From the NCBI RefSeq assembly GCF_000219125.1, contig NZ_AFGF01000107.1:36071-100070 (forward strand): a stretch of DNA of 64,000 nt, written 5' to 3'. Below, in pieces: positions 57,116 through 64,000 of this stretch. The notes under the pieces are model-generated. The model was not told the origin of the DNA. It saw only the letters and a list, made by a program, of their open reading frames with translations, and did no database searches. The position numbers and the translations under genes are program-made. Numbering within the stretch: position 1 is the first letter of the stretch; each line of letters starts with the position of its first letter. The DNA comes from Acetonema longum DSM 6540 (GTDB taxonomy: Bacteria > Bacillota > Negativicutes > Sporomusales > Acetonemataceae).

Positions 57116-57204
57116 ATTGTAATACTACCTTTAGTAGTTGTCAATAGTATTTCAACTACTAAATTTACTAAATATCGCCCTTTTATTTCACTACTATTAG
57201 TAGT
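57116..57204. promoter_or_regulatory. divergent lysogeny operators and cro-side promoter
   Basis: On the minus strand TTGACA (57139-57144), 17 bases, TACAAT (57116-57121) is an almost perfect promoter for the Cro-like gene. Its spacer holds the operator ACTACCTTTAGTAGT (57124-57138). A perfect 15-base palindrome ACTACTATTAGTAGT lies at 57190-57204. A third, half-like site (TAGTA...TACTA) lies around 57145-57161. The repressor promoter on the plus strand is not clear. Confidence 0.85.
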
Positions 57205-57232
57205 AGAATGAAAATAAAAGGAGGCTTCTATT

Positions 57233-57886
57233 GTGTTTGTGCAACGACTAAAAGAATTAAGAGCCAAGAAAGATATTTCACAGTCAGCTTTAGCGACTCA
57301 TCTTGGAATGAGCCAACAAGCCATTGCAAAGTGGGAAACCGATAAGGCTACCCCAGATCCATATATGTTAATTAAGCTTGCTAATTTCTTTGGAGTTACT
57401 ACGGATTATCTTTTGGGGCGATCAAACAATCCTAACAAATCTATATTTCAGGAGTTTGCCGAAGGAACTGAATCACAATCAATAAACCATTCAGACTTCG
57501 TCTGGTTGCCCATACTTGCCGATGTCAAGGGGGGACCTAATGGGATTTCCTATGCCGAGGCTGACATTATTGATTGGGAACGCGTTGAAAAGACAACGAT
57601 AGCCGGGAAAAATTGCATCATTTATAAAGTACGTGGCGATAGTATGTCCCCCGACATTAAAGAGGGTGATCATCTCATTGTTGCTGAACAATCATCTGTT
57701 GATAACGGCCAACTTGCAGTTCTATCAATTGGCGACGAAACCATGGTAAAACAAGTTTATAGAAATAACGGTAGCCTGTTTTTGCACTCGTTCAACCAGG
57801 CGTATCCTCCTAGAATTGTAACCGGTCAAGAATTAGAGCATGTTTGCATTATTGGCAGAGTATTGGAGTCAAAAAAGAAGTGGTAG
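57233..57886 (+). CDS. CI-like repressor with S24 peptidase domain
   Basis: A 217-aa protein. HTH (LKELRAKKDISQSALATHLG; MSQQAIAKWETDKATPDPY) at residues 5-45, then a peptidase S24/LexA-like domain with VRGDSMSPDIKEGDHLIVAE (catalytic Ser in GDSM) and ETMVKQVYRNNGS (catalytic Lys). It maintains lysogeny and should be autocleaved in a RecA/SOS response. The cleavage area may be near ILADVKGGPNG, but the usual Ala-Gly is not evident. Start GTG has AAAAGGAGG. Confidence 0.9.
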   Translation: MFVQRLKELRAKKDISQSALATHLGMSQQAIAKWETDKATPDPYMLIKLANFFGVTTDYLLGRSNNPNKSIFQEFAEGTESQSINHSDFVWLPILADVKGGPNGISYAEADIIDWERVEKTTIAGKNCIIYKVRGDSMSPDIKEGDHLIVAEQSSVDNGQLAVLSIGDETMVKQVYRNNGSLFLHSFNQAYPPRIVTGQELEHVCIIGRVLESKKKW

Positions 57887-57919
57887 TCCTTCATCAGTAA
57901 GAGATCGAGAGGTATTGCA

Positions 57920-58525
57920 ATGTGGCCATTTGATAATTCTGACACAGTTATGTATTTCAGTATAGGTGGAACGCTTTATCGCGATCAGATTGATCCATTT
58001 ATTAAAAACGTTCTAGAAATTCCCAAAAGTAAATCTTTTCATCCAACGCGGAACGAACTAAACGATTTTCATCAGCAATTATCAATAATAGATATAGAGC
58101 GAAAAGGCGAAGGATTATTTTGGTTTATGCTAACAGGGAAAGAACATGGCTTTTCAGCATATACCCCTCAAACCAGCTTGCTACAGGCATTTTGTGAATA
58201 TAATAGTCTTGCTTATATCAAGCAAGTTGTTCCAAAAAGCGAGAAACTATACGCATATTGTTCAAGCTGGTTCCCTGGCGATCCAGTTGTTTTTAAGAAC
58301 CAAATGTATTACATAGGCAAATGGATCTCTATATGGAATTCATATTCGGTCAGCAATATTCATTGCGCACATTCTAGTAAGAACAGTTGTAACATCGCAT
58401 TTAAAGAATTCACGGATCAAACGTCCGCAGATTGGGTGTTAAAGCGACTTGAAGTAGTTCAGAATAGGGAAGTACAACCCCTTGTAATCAAAGACAAAGA
58501 AGTGCCTTTCAATCGTTCCTTTTAG
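57920..58525 (+). CDS. unrecognised protein between repressor and integrase
   Basis: A 201-aa protein (WPFDNSDTVMYFSIGGTLYR; FHQQLSIIDIERKGEGLFWF). It has no signal peptide, membrane segment or familiar motif. Cys residues CEYNS, YCSSWFPGD and SCNIAFKE are scattered. It is expressed in the same direction as the repressor and integrase, so it is likely active in the lysogen. This slot often holds superinfection-exclusion or anti-phage genes in temperate phages. Function is unknown. Confidence 0.6.
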   Translation: MWPFDNSDTVMYFSIGGTLYRDQIDPFIKNVLEIPKSKSFHPTRNELNDFHQQLSIIDIERKGEGLFWFMLTGKEHGFSAYTPQTSLLQAFCEYNSLAYIKQVVPKSEKLYAYCSSWFPGDPVVFKNQMYYIGKWISIWNSYSVSNIHCAHSSKNSCNIAFKEFTDQTSADWVLKRLEVVQNREVQPLVIKDKEVPFNRSF

Positions 58526-58572
58526 GTTACTTTTCCGACCATCAAACAACATATTTTTTCGAAGGAGGAATC

Positions 58573-59811
58573 ATGGCTACAGTCAGATATGAGAAACGAT
58601 CAAAAAAATCAATAACTATGATTATTGACCATGGTATTGATCCGGTTGACCAGAAGAGAAAAAAGGATACATATGTCATCGAAACAACAGACGAAGAAAT
58701 TGCCAAGCAAGAAAAGCTGAAAATTGAACTGCAGTTAGCTCAAAAGACATATAAACCGCCCAGTCATATCACACTGGAAAAATATATTGAACATTGGTTT
58801 AAAACACCAGCAGCCCAAAAATTAGAGTCTAAGACCTATGAAAGCTACAAGAGATGTGCCGATTTACGAATTATACCATGGATCGGGACAATTGAACCTC
58901 GGGAGTTGGCGCGAGATGATCTAAATAAATTTTATCAGCAGATTATTGGCGTGGGACATCTTGATAATCTCAAACCATCGAAAATCTATCCTAAAAAACT
59001 GCGCGGCGAAACTGAGGAGCGAAAAGAAGTAGGCATAGATGTCGTTAAATATCATCATGCCTTCATCCGCCGGCTGCTCCAGGACGCTATCTATGAGGAT
59101 GGAATTCTAGAAAAAAACGTTGCCATAAAAATGACATTGCCGGACCCAGTCGCAACGGTAGACGACGACAACGAAGAAGAAATAGTCAAGGTCTTCACCC
59201 AGGACGAAATTATTAAACTAGAGAGTGCAGCCGCCGACGATCCTGCGGCCGCCCCCTACATAAATCTAATCGCGGTCGCCCTGAGGACGGGCATGCGACG
59301 AGGTGAGTTACTGGCCCTACGATGGGAAGACATTAATTTTAAAAACAATACTATTTGGGTCCGTCGCGCCCTGGTACATACTAAGCTTAACGGATACGAA
59401 TTTAAGTCCACAAAAAATAAAAAGCGGCGCCGTATAGAGGTCACCGATGAGGTGTTGAATGCTTTTCGGGCCGAAGCGTGCCGACAGGCACCGTTTAAAG
59501 TTCGCCTAGAAGATAAATATAATAAACTTGGGCTCGTATTCTGCCGTGAAGATGGCCTGCAAAGCCATCCCGATACCATAAGTTCCTGGTTCCCGGACTT
59601 CTGTAAGAAGGTCAGTATCACCCGGCTCGGATTTCACTGTCTCCGCCATACTCATGCAAGCCATCTCCTGGCCGCCGGGGAAGATTTATTTTATGTGTCC
59701 AAGCGCTTGGGCCATAGCGATATCTATGTTACCTATAATAAGTACTCACACTTCATCCCATTGGAGAAAAGAGAATCGCTCAAGGCACTGGAGGAGAGAT
59801 TTAAAAAATGA
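58573..59811 (+). CDS. int: tyrosine integrase
   Basis: A 412-aa phage integrase. An N-terminal arm-type DNA-binding part and a SAM-like core (KYIEHWFKTPAAQKLESKT) precede the catalytic domain: TGMRRGELLALRW (Arg 1), FHCLRHTHASHLLAAGE (His, Arg 2), LGHSDIYVTYNKYSH (His/Tyr). All catalytic positions are visible. It ends 144 bases before tRNA-Thr, whose 3' end points at it. GAAGGAGGAATC precedes the start. Confidence 0.95.
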   Translation: MATVRYEKRSKKSITMIIDHGIDPVDQKRKKDTYVIETTDEEIAKQEKLKIELQLAQKTYKPPSHITLEKYIEHWFKTPAAQKLESKTYESYKRCADLRIIPWIGTIEPRELARDDLNKFYQQIIGVGHLDNLKPSKIYPKKLRGETEERKEVGIDVVKYHHAFIRRLLQDAIYEDGILEKNVAIKMTLPDPVATVDDDNEEEIVKVFTQDEIIKLESAAADDPAAAPYINLIAVALRTGMRRGELLALRWEDINFKNNTIWVRRALVHTKLNGYEFKSTKNKKRRRIEVTDEVLNAFRAEACRQAPFKVRLEDKYNKLGLVFCREDGLQSHPDTISSWFPDFCKKVSITRLGFHCLRHTHASHLLAAGEDLFYVSKRLGHSDIYVTYNKYSHFIPLEKRESLKALEERFKK

Positions 59812-59905
59812 TTGTCAGTGTTTTATTGTGTTTACAACTGTTTAAAACTGCATAAATCTTATTTTTTACCCTCTTGTGGACACAGAAAGGGACATATATT
59901 AACAT

Positions 59906-59943
59906 AAATAAAAAAGTTCCGAACCCGCTAGGGCCCGAAACTT
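59906..59943 (-). terminator. terminator-like hairpin after tRNA-Thr
   Basis: On the minus strand AAGTTTCGGGCCC...GGGTTCGGAACTT forms an imperfect stem followed by TTTTTATTT, 12 bases after the tRNA CCA. If the phage entered at the tRNA 3' end, this terminator is phage-derived or rebuilt. Confidence 0.65.
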
Positions 59944-59954
59944 CTATGCTTTTC

Positions 59955-60030
59955 TGGAGCCGATAACAGGATTCGAACCTGCGACCCTCTCATTACGAAT
60001 GAGATGCTCTACCAGCTGAGCTATACCGGC
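59955..60030 (-). tRNA. tRNA-Thr (anticodon CGT)
   Basis: On the minus strand the cloverleaf folds: acceptor GCCGGTA/TATCGGC, D arm GCTCAGCTGGTAGAGC, anticodon stem TCTCA/TGAGA with loop TTCGTAA (anticodon CGT, Thr) and T arm GCAGGTTCGAATCCTGT. CCA is encoded. The 3' end faces the integrase, as expected of a phage attachment site. The core repeat copy would lie outside the window. Confidence 0.97.
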
Positions 60031-60091
60031 GTGAACACCTTAATATTATAGCGCACGGCTGACGCAAAGTCAAGAATCGCCTGCACTCAGG

Positions 60092-61327
60092 CTATACTGC
60101 CACTTTACTTTGGATTCCGGCCAGCAGGGCATAAATCTCTTCTTTATGACTAAACAGGTCCTTCACCAGGCTGCCGTCAATTTTCCCACATTCCGCCATG
60201 CTCTGCATTACTTTGACCAACTGGGCAAACTCCATCGGCTTCCGGTATGGCCTGTCTTCAGCCAAGGCGGCAAACACGTCGGCAACCGCTACCATGCGGG
60301 ACCCCAGAGATAAGCCGGCGCCTCCGATCCGAAAGGGATAGCCGGTGCCGTCAATGGTTTCATGGTGATATGCTGCCCACTCGGCAACCATCTGGAATCC
60401 GTCGATTTGCTCCAGCAGCCGGTAAGTATAATAGGTATGCTGTTTAATGATCGCGTATTCCTGTTCAGTCAACTGGCTGTTCTTTTCCAGAATTTCATTG
60501 GGAATCGCCAGTTTCCCAAGGTCATGCATCAATCCGGCAATCCGCATCAATTTAATTTCTTCTTCACTATAGCCCTTGACCTGGGCTAAGAAGGCGGAAA
60601 GGCAGGAAACCTTACGGGAATGGGCGGCGGTAAACTGGCTGGTACGGTCGATAATCGTCGCAAATACTTCAGCGATATCCAGCATATCATCAATGCTGTA
60701 ACGGAACCGTCCCCAGTCAAACATCTCGAAAAATCCTGTATAATAGTTGGCGTTCATTAAGTCCAGCCAAAAACTCTCCTGGCAGGAAATTTCACTGATC
60801 ACCCCGACCAATTCCGGCTCAAAGACAGTGCCGCTTCCCTTGCGAACTGCCGTCAATATGTCCCGGCGTTGGTCCAGTATATATACATCGTCCTGCAGCA
60901 ATACCTCAATCCGGTCGGCCAGTGCAATAATGCGGCTAATCAGGGGAATTTCCGTCCCGGCCTTGCCGTTCGGGCTCGACCCGTCCCAAAAATCGTGATG
61001 GTGGCGGATATAATCGGCTAAAAAGCCCAATTGGGGTGAATTCTTCAGCAGGACATACCCTGACCAGGCATGGTGATGCATCTCATTGCTGATCTCAAAC
61101 GATTGCAGTTTTCGTCTTTCTTCCCAATCCGAAGCGGCGCCGATATCATGCAATAAAGCGGCATATACCAGAGCTTGTTGCGTCCTTTCATTCATGCCGA
61201 TATACTCGGCAATCCGATAGGCAATCATTGCCGTCCGCCAATGATGCTGAGACGTCTTGTTGACAGTCAGTTCAAGGGATTGCGACAATGCTTTTAACAG
61301 TTTGATCGGCCTAATCGCGAAGATCAT
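60092..61327 (-). CDS. two-domain HD / HD-GYP phosphodiesterase
   Basis: A 411-aa host protein with two HD domains. The N-terminal one has ALLHDIGAASDW and YIRHHHDFWDGSSPNG. The C-terminal HD-GYP has LMHDLGKLAIPNEILEKN, AYHHETIDGTGYP and VAVADVFAALAEDRPYR. HD-GYP proteins hydrolyse cyclic di-GMP. The HHETxDGxGYP signature is complete. It has no recognisable sensor domain besides the N-terminal HD. ATG 61327 is preferred over GTG 61339. Confidence 0.85.
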   Translation of the reverse strand: MIFAIRPIKLLKALSQSLELTVNKTSQHHWRTAMIAYRIAEYIGMNERTQQALVYAALLHDIGAASDWEERRKLQSFEISNEMHHHAWSGYVLLKNSPQLGFLADYIRHHHDFWDGSSPNGKAGTEIPLISRIIALADRIEVLLQDDVYILDQRRDILTAVRKGSGTVFEPELVGVISEISCQESFWLDLMNANYYTGFFEMFDWGRFRYSIDDMLDIAEVFATIIDRTSQFTAAHSRKVSCLSAFLAQVKGYSEEEIKLMRIAGLMHDLGKLAIPNEILEKNSQLTEQEYAIIKQHTYYTYRLLEQIDGFQMVAEWAAYHHETIDGTGYPFRIGGAGLSLGSRMVAVADVFAALAEDRPYRKPMEFAQLVKVMQSMAECGKIDGSLVKDLFSHKEEIYALLAGIQSKVAV

Positions 61328-61535
61328 CCGATATTTCACCCCTTCCGCCTGCGGAACACACCATATAACTTCGGAAACAATTACAACATTTTATTGAACT
61401 TCTACACCAATCGTCAACATCCTTTTTTTGGAATAAATTAGAACAAAAGCCTCCGGCAAAAGCGCTAAAGGCTAAACAAGCTTACATAACATCGGACTGT
61501 GCCTATTCCGTTAGACTGCCATCCCCGTAAGCTGC

Positions 61536-62216
61536 TTATAATTTTACCGGTACCGGATCAGCAACTGCGATACGATTGTCCCCTACCCAGCAATCCATGG
61601 CCCTGACGGTTACACCGGCTTTGTTCGCAGCTTTTAAAGCTTCGTCGAACGCGGCGTGAGTTCTGACATTGGGGGTAAAATAGCGCAATCCTTTCATCTG
61701 GATGATAAAAACTGCCTGAGCCTCGAAGCCTGCATCCAGGCAGCGGATCAATTCCCGCAGATGTTTCACGCCGCGTTCGGTAGGCGCATCGGGAAACAGG
61801 GCAACGCCGTCTTCTTCCAGCGTCACTCCCTTGACCTCGATAAAAATTTTCCGTTCTCCCGCCTCCAGGTAAAAGTCAAAGCGTGAATTGCCAAATCCCG
61901 TTTCCGGCTTAATGAGAGTCAGGCCCTTTATGTATTGGCCGCTCCGCAGGTATTCGGCAAAGATCTTATTCGGCACGGCGCTGTCCATATTGATCAGCCG
62001 GTCGCCTTTCCAGACAGAAATTAAATCATACCCGGTCAAGCGGCCAGGACTGTCTACCTGCTGGACCATGACCGTCACGCCGGGGATTAAAAGTTCCGCG
62101 CAGCGGCCGGTATTCTTCACATGACATGTCTCGATCCTGCCGTTGATCTCCACCTGAGCGATAAACCGGTTAGGGCGGGAAAGAAAGATTCCGGAGCAGA
62201 TATTTTCATAGATCAT
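61536..62216 (-). CDS. sfsA: SfsA family protein
   Basis: A 226-aa SfsA: LSRPNRFIAQVEINGRIETC, then HVKNTGRCAELLIPG, GFGNSRFDFYLEAGERKIFI and VKGVTLEEDGVALFPDAPTE. These are the family's nuclease-like core with E-V-K. SfsA is annotated as a sugar-fermentation stimulation protein; its biochemical role is uncertain, and a DNA nuclease-like fold is present. ATG 62216 fits AGGA spacing. Confidence 0.93.
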   Translation of the reverse strand: MIYENICSGIFLSRPNRFIAQVEINGRIETCHVKNTGRCAELLIPGVTVMVQQVDSPGRLTGYDLISVWKGDRLINMDSAVPNKIFAEYLRSGQYIKGLTLIKPETGFGNSRFDFYLEAGERKIFIEVKGVTLEEDGVALFPDAPTERGVKHLRELIRCLDAGFEAQAVFIIQMKGLRYFTPNVRTHAAFDEALKAANKAGVTVRAMDCWVGDNRIAVADPVPVKL

Positions 62217-62270
62217 TGACATCATTCCTGTTTCGTTTTTATGGTCGCCGGACATATCGTCTGCCGTTTT

Positions 62271-62921
62271 CTATCTTGCTGTCAGGGCGGCGCCAAGGGC
62301 ATAGGCCTTCTCGCAGTCAACCGGGAAGATTTCCTGACGGCGGCTGCGGCGCTGGACCTCATCGAACATACTCATATGATATTTGCTATAATCCTCGGTT
62401 TGCAGTGTCTCCGTAACGGCTAATGAACGGGAGGGGCTCAGCAGAACCCGTTCCAGCAGACTTTTATAGCCTTCAAGCCTGGCTGTATAGCCGATATTGG
62501 TCAGCATCGCTTCCTGCACGTTCATGGTATAAATAAAGGCACTGGGGATTGGCCGGGGCGTGCGCGCAACACGCTCCTGGTCGTAAGACAGATACTGAAA
62601 CAGCAACCGTTCCAAAAATGAACGCATCTCACCGGTGACCTCACTGAAATAAATCGGCGAGCCCAGAATCAAACCGTCGCACTCCCCGATACGCTCCAAT
62701 ACCGGCTGCAAATCATCCCGGATGGCGCAGCGTCCCAGGCTGGCTCCCTTTTTGCGTTTACATGCCAGACAACCGGTACAGCCCTTGTAACTTAAATCGT
62801 ACAAGTGGACCAGTTCGGTCTGCGCCCCTGCTGCCGCTGCACCATCCAGCGCTTTTTGCAGCAGAATACCAGTATTCCAATTTTTCCGCGGGCTGCCGTT
62901 AACGGCAATGATAGTCATCAT
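62271..62921 (-). CDS. NADPH-dependent FMN reductase / flavoprotein
   Basis: A 216-aa protein: IIAVNGSPRKNWNTGILLQK binds FMN, CTGCLACKRKKGASLGRC gives the Cys cluster of iron-sulphur flavoproteins, and LILGSPIYFSEVTGEMRSFL is the conserved flavin loop. The Cys motif CxxCxxC fits the multimeric flavodoxin/Isf group common in anaerobes. It is a host gene with no phage link. Confidence 0.9.
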   Translation of the reverse strand: MMTIIAVNGSPRKNWNTGILLQKALDGAAAAGAQTELVHLYDLSYKGCTGCLACKRKKGASLGRCAIRDDLQPVLERIGECDGLILGSPIYFSEVTGEMRSFLERLLFQYLSYDQERVARTPRPIPSAFIYTMNVQEAMLTNIGYTARLEGYKSLLERVLLSPSRSLAVTETLQTEDYSKYHMSMFDEVQRRSRRQEIFPVDCEKAYALGAALTAR

Positions 62922-63000
62922 ATTTCACCTCTCCTATAACTTATTCTGCAGTTTTTAATATAAAAACCTTCCAGAAATACCTGGAAGGTTAAAAATTCTC

Positions 63001-63075
63001 TGGAGCGGGCGACGAGATTCGAACTCGCGACCCTCGGCTTGGGAAGCCGGTACTCTACCGCTGAGCTACGCCCGC
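63001..63075 (-). tRNA. tRNA-Gly (anticodon CCC)
   Basis: On the minus strand GCGGGCG/CGCCCGC acceptor, D arm GCTCAGCGGTAGAGT, anticodon stem CCGGC/GCCGA with loop TTCCCAA (anticodon CCC) and T arm GCGAGTTCGAATCTCGT; CCA is encoded. The last 25 bases recur as an inverted copy at 63319-63343. Confidence 0.97.
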
Positions 63076-63343
63076 AAAAGTATTGATTTTACTGAATTCA
63101 CACTAAATCAGTAAGATTTAATATACCTCAAAAACGGCTTGAGGTATACTTCCCAAGGAGAAATTGATTTTCAGCAAACCTAGATATATCAACCTCTAGC
63201 CGTCTTTTTAACCGGCTTCCTAATGCAGATTTATTGTACTATAGGAGTGTATAAAAAGTCAAGGATAGCACCGAGGTATATAGCATCAAATTTCTAGCGA
63301 AATATTGATGCTGTCCCAAGTTCGAATCTCGTCGCCCGCTCCA
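63001..63343. repeat. 25-bp inverted repeat made of the tRNA-Gly 3' end
   Basis: Positions 63001-63025 and 63319-63343 are exact reverse complements and consist of the T-arm and acceptor 3' end with CCA. The second copy is not part of a whole tRNA, since the D and anticodon arms are absent upstream of it. Such fragments usually mark integration sites. The interval 63076-63318 holds two small hairpins (ATACCTC/GAGGTAT near 63124-63149 and GCATCAA/TTGATGC near 63283-63311) and no gene that I can see. Confidence 0.8.
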
Positions 63344-63377
63344 AGAAAGAATACGGCCAGGAATTAACCCTGACCGT
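63343..63377 (-). terminator. terminator after the last small gene
   Basis: On the minus strand ACGGTCAGG-GTTAATT-CCTGGCCGT is followed by ATTCTTTCTT. The stem has one G-T pair. It lies between the 122-aa gene and the tRNA-Gly fragment. Confidence 0.75.
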
Positions 63378-63385
63378 TAAACTTG

Positions 63386-63754
63386 CTATGCTTCAATCCT
63401 CATAGCATTCTTAAAATCAACCTTTCCCTTATTGCGAATGAATTCTTCTTCATAGTGAGGGTCGATATAGAAAAAGCCGTTGTCGAAATACCACTGTATA
63501 GTATGCTGCATATCAGCTACCTGATAAACACGGCCATTTATGCATTTAATTTCTTCTTTTCCCCTCCCGCGTTCTGGTACTATTCTATTGAATCTAGTGC
63601 CTTTATACCGTTTGCATACAGTCCTATACATATATTGAACAAATTCTTTTTCATGCTTTTCATTCACCAGATACATGCCCATACCCCAAACCCATTTGAG
63701 GGGAGTAATTATAAGGTCAAATCCTTCTGTACCTACACAATACTTTATTTCCAT
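63386..63754 (-). CDS. unrecognised protein of a possible second element
   Basis: A 122-aa protein (GTEGFDLIITPLKWVWGMGM; HTIQWYFDNGFFYIDPHYEE). GGGGTGAGGAATA precedes the ATG. No family recognised. AT-richer than the host genes to its left, and small like phage genes. Confidence 0.55.
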   Translation of the reverse strand: MEIKYCVGTEGFDLIITPLKWVWGMGMYLVNEKHEKEFVQYMYRTVCKRYKGTRFNRIVPERGRGKEEIKCINGRVYQVADMQHTIQWYFDNGFFYIDPHYEEEFIRNKGKVDFKNAMRIEA

Positions 63755-63760
63755 TATTCC

Positions 63761-63964
63761 TCACCCCTTTTCTACTATAAAGTGTCCGCAATTGATATTA
63801 GGGCAGCAGTGTATATCAACCTCCGCTAACACATAGGCATGGTTTACTCCCTTTTCTCCTACCTCTCCACGCAAAACCCCTTCGCCGACAGCCATTTTCT
63901 CACCGCAAACCGGGCATTTCGCTGTGTATTCAGTAGCTATTACGGATTTCATGGCAACCATCAT
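63761..63964 (-). CDS. zinc-ribbon protein of a possible second element
   Basis: A 67-aa protein: AKCPVCGEKMAVGEGVLRGE, then IHCCPNINCGHFIVEK. Two Cys pairs make a ribbon. An alternative ATG at 63952 is possible. The style matches phage zinc proteins. Its neighbour and the tRNA-Gly fragment suggest a second integrated element continues past the window. Confidence 0.5.
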   Translation of the reverse strand: MMVAMKSVIATEYTAKCPVCGEKMAVGEGVLRGEVGEKGVNHAYVLAEVDIHCCPNINCGHFIVEKG

Positions 63965-64000
63965 CTTACTAAAGGTTAAATCATTTAATACCGTCTGTTT

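Noticed and set aside
63100..63320. Partial tRNA or small RNA gene in the interval after tRNA-Gly
   Set aside because: Only the last 25 bases match a tRNA; no D or anticodon arm can be folded, and no promoter-like sequence stands out.

Overview
The window is a temperate phage genome (prophage) joined on its right to ordinary bacterial chromosome. Almost every gene up to about 56 kb lies on the minus strand, packed with ATGA- or GTGA-type overlaps and strong GGAGG ribosome sites. Host-type genes (a two-HD-domain phosphodiesterase, SfsA, a flavoprotein reductase, two tRNAs) begin only after the integrase. The SpoVS gene, sigma-A-like promoters and mid GC content suggest a spore-forming Firmicute; a Sporomusa/Pelosinus-like Negativicute is my guess, not shown by the sequence. 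The head and tail genes (large portal, N4-gp56/DUF4043-like capsid, gp4-like adaptor, gp10-like stabilisation protein, no tape measure or tail tube) suggest a podovirus.

Layout, left to right; transcription on the minus strand runs right to left. 1-18.4 kb: virion module with the gp10-like protein (cut by the window edge), adaptor, fibre chaperone, beta-propeller protein, collagen-like fibre, capsid, scaffold, an Acb2/Tad1-type anti-defence protein, PhoH ATPase, portal, SpoVS, terminase and a metallopeptidase. It reads from a good promoter at 18.4 kb. 18.5-23.3 kb: small early genes read from a near-consensus promoter at 23.3 kb, many with a GC hairpin just before the ribosome site. A small Cro-like regulator faces right at 23.4 kb, and the same palindrome lies under its promoter and under the 18.4 kb promoter. 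23.6-36 kb: a late-regulator candidate with a sigma-region-4-like HTH, P-loop kinase, lipoprotein, acyl carrier protein, AbrB, HNH, prohibitin-like protein, then many small zinc-ribbon proteins and a cytosine methyltransferase with six tandem repeats.

37-56 kb: DNA metabolism with AAA+ ATPase, DUF1064-like nuclease, SSB, radical SAM enzyme, two methyltransferases, PAPS-reductase-like protein, a homing endonuclease beside a 3D-domain gene, sliding clamp, helicase loader, replication initiator, an actin-like ATPase, SbcC/SbcD and a probable annealing protein. 56-59.8 kb: lysogeny module with divergent promoters over perfect operators, a CI-like repressor with an S24 peptidase domain, a 201-aa protein of unknown function, and a tyrosine integrase ending beside tRNA-Thr, the likely attachment site. 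60-63 kb: host genes. After 63.3 kb, phage-like small genes start again behind a 25-bp copy of the tRNA-Gly 3' end, so a second element may begin there.

No endolysin or holin was recognised; the lysis genes may lie to the left of the window. Start codons below were chosen from ribosome-site spacing and several differ from the longest open frame. Family names come from reading the protein sequences, not from searches.
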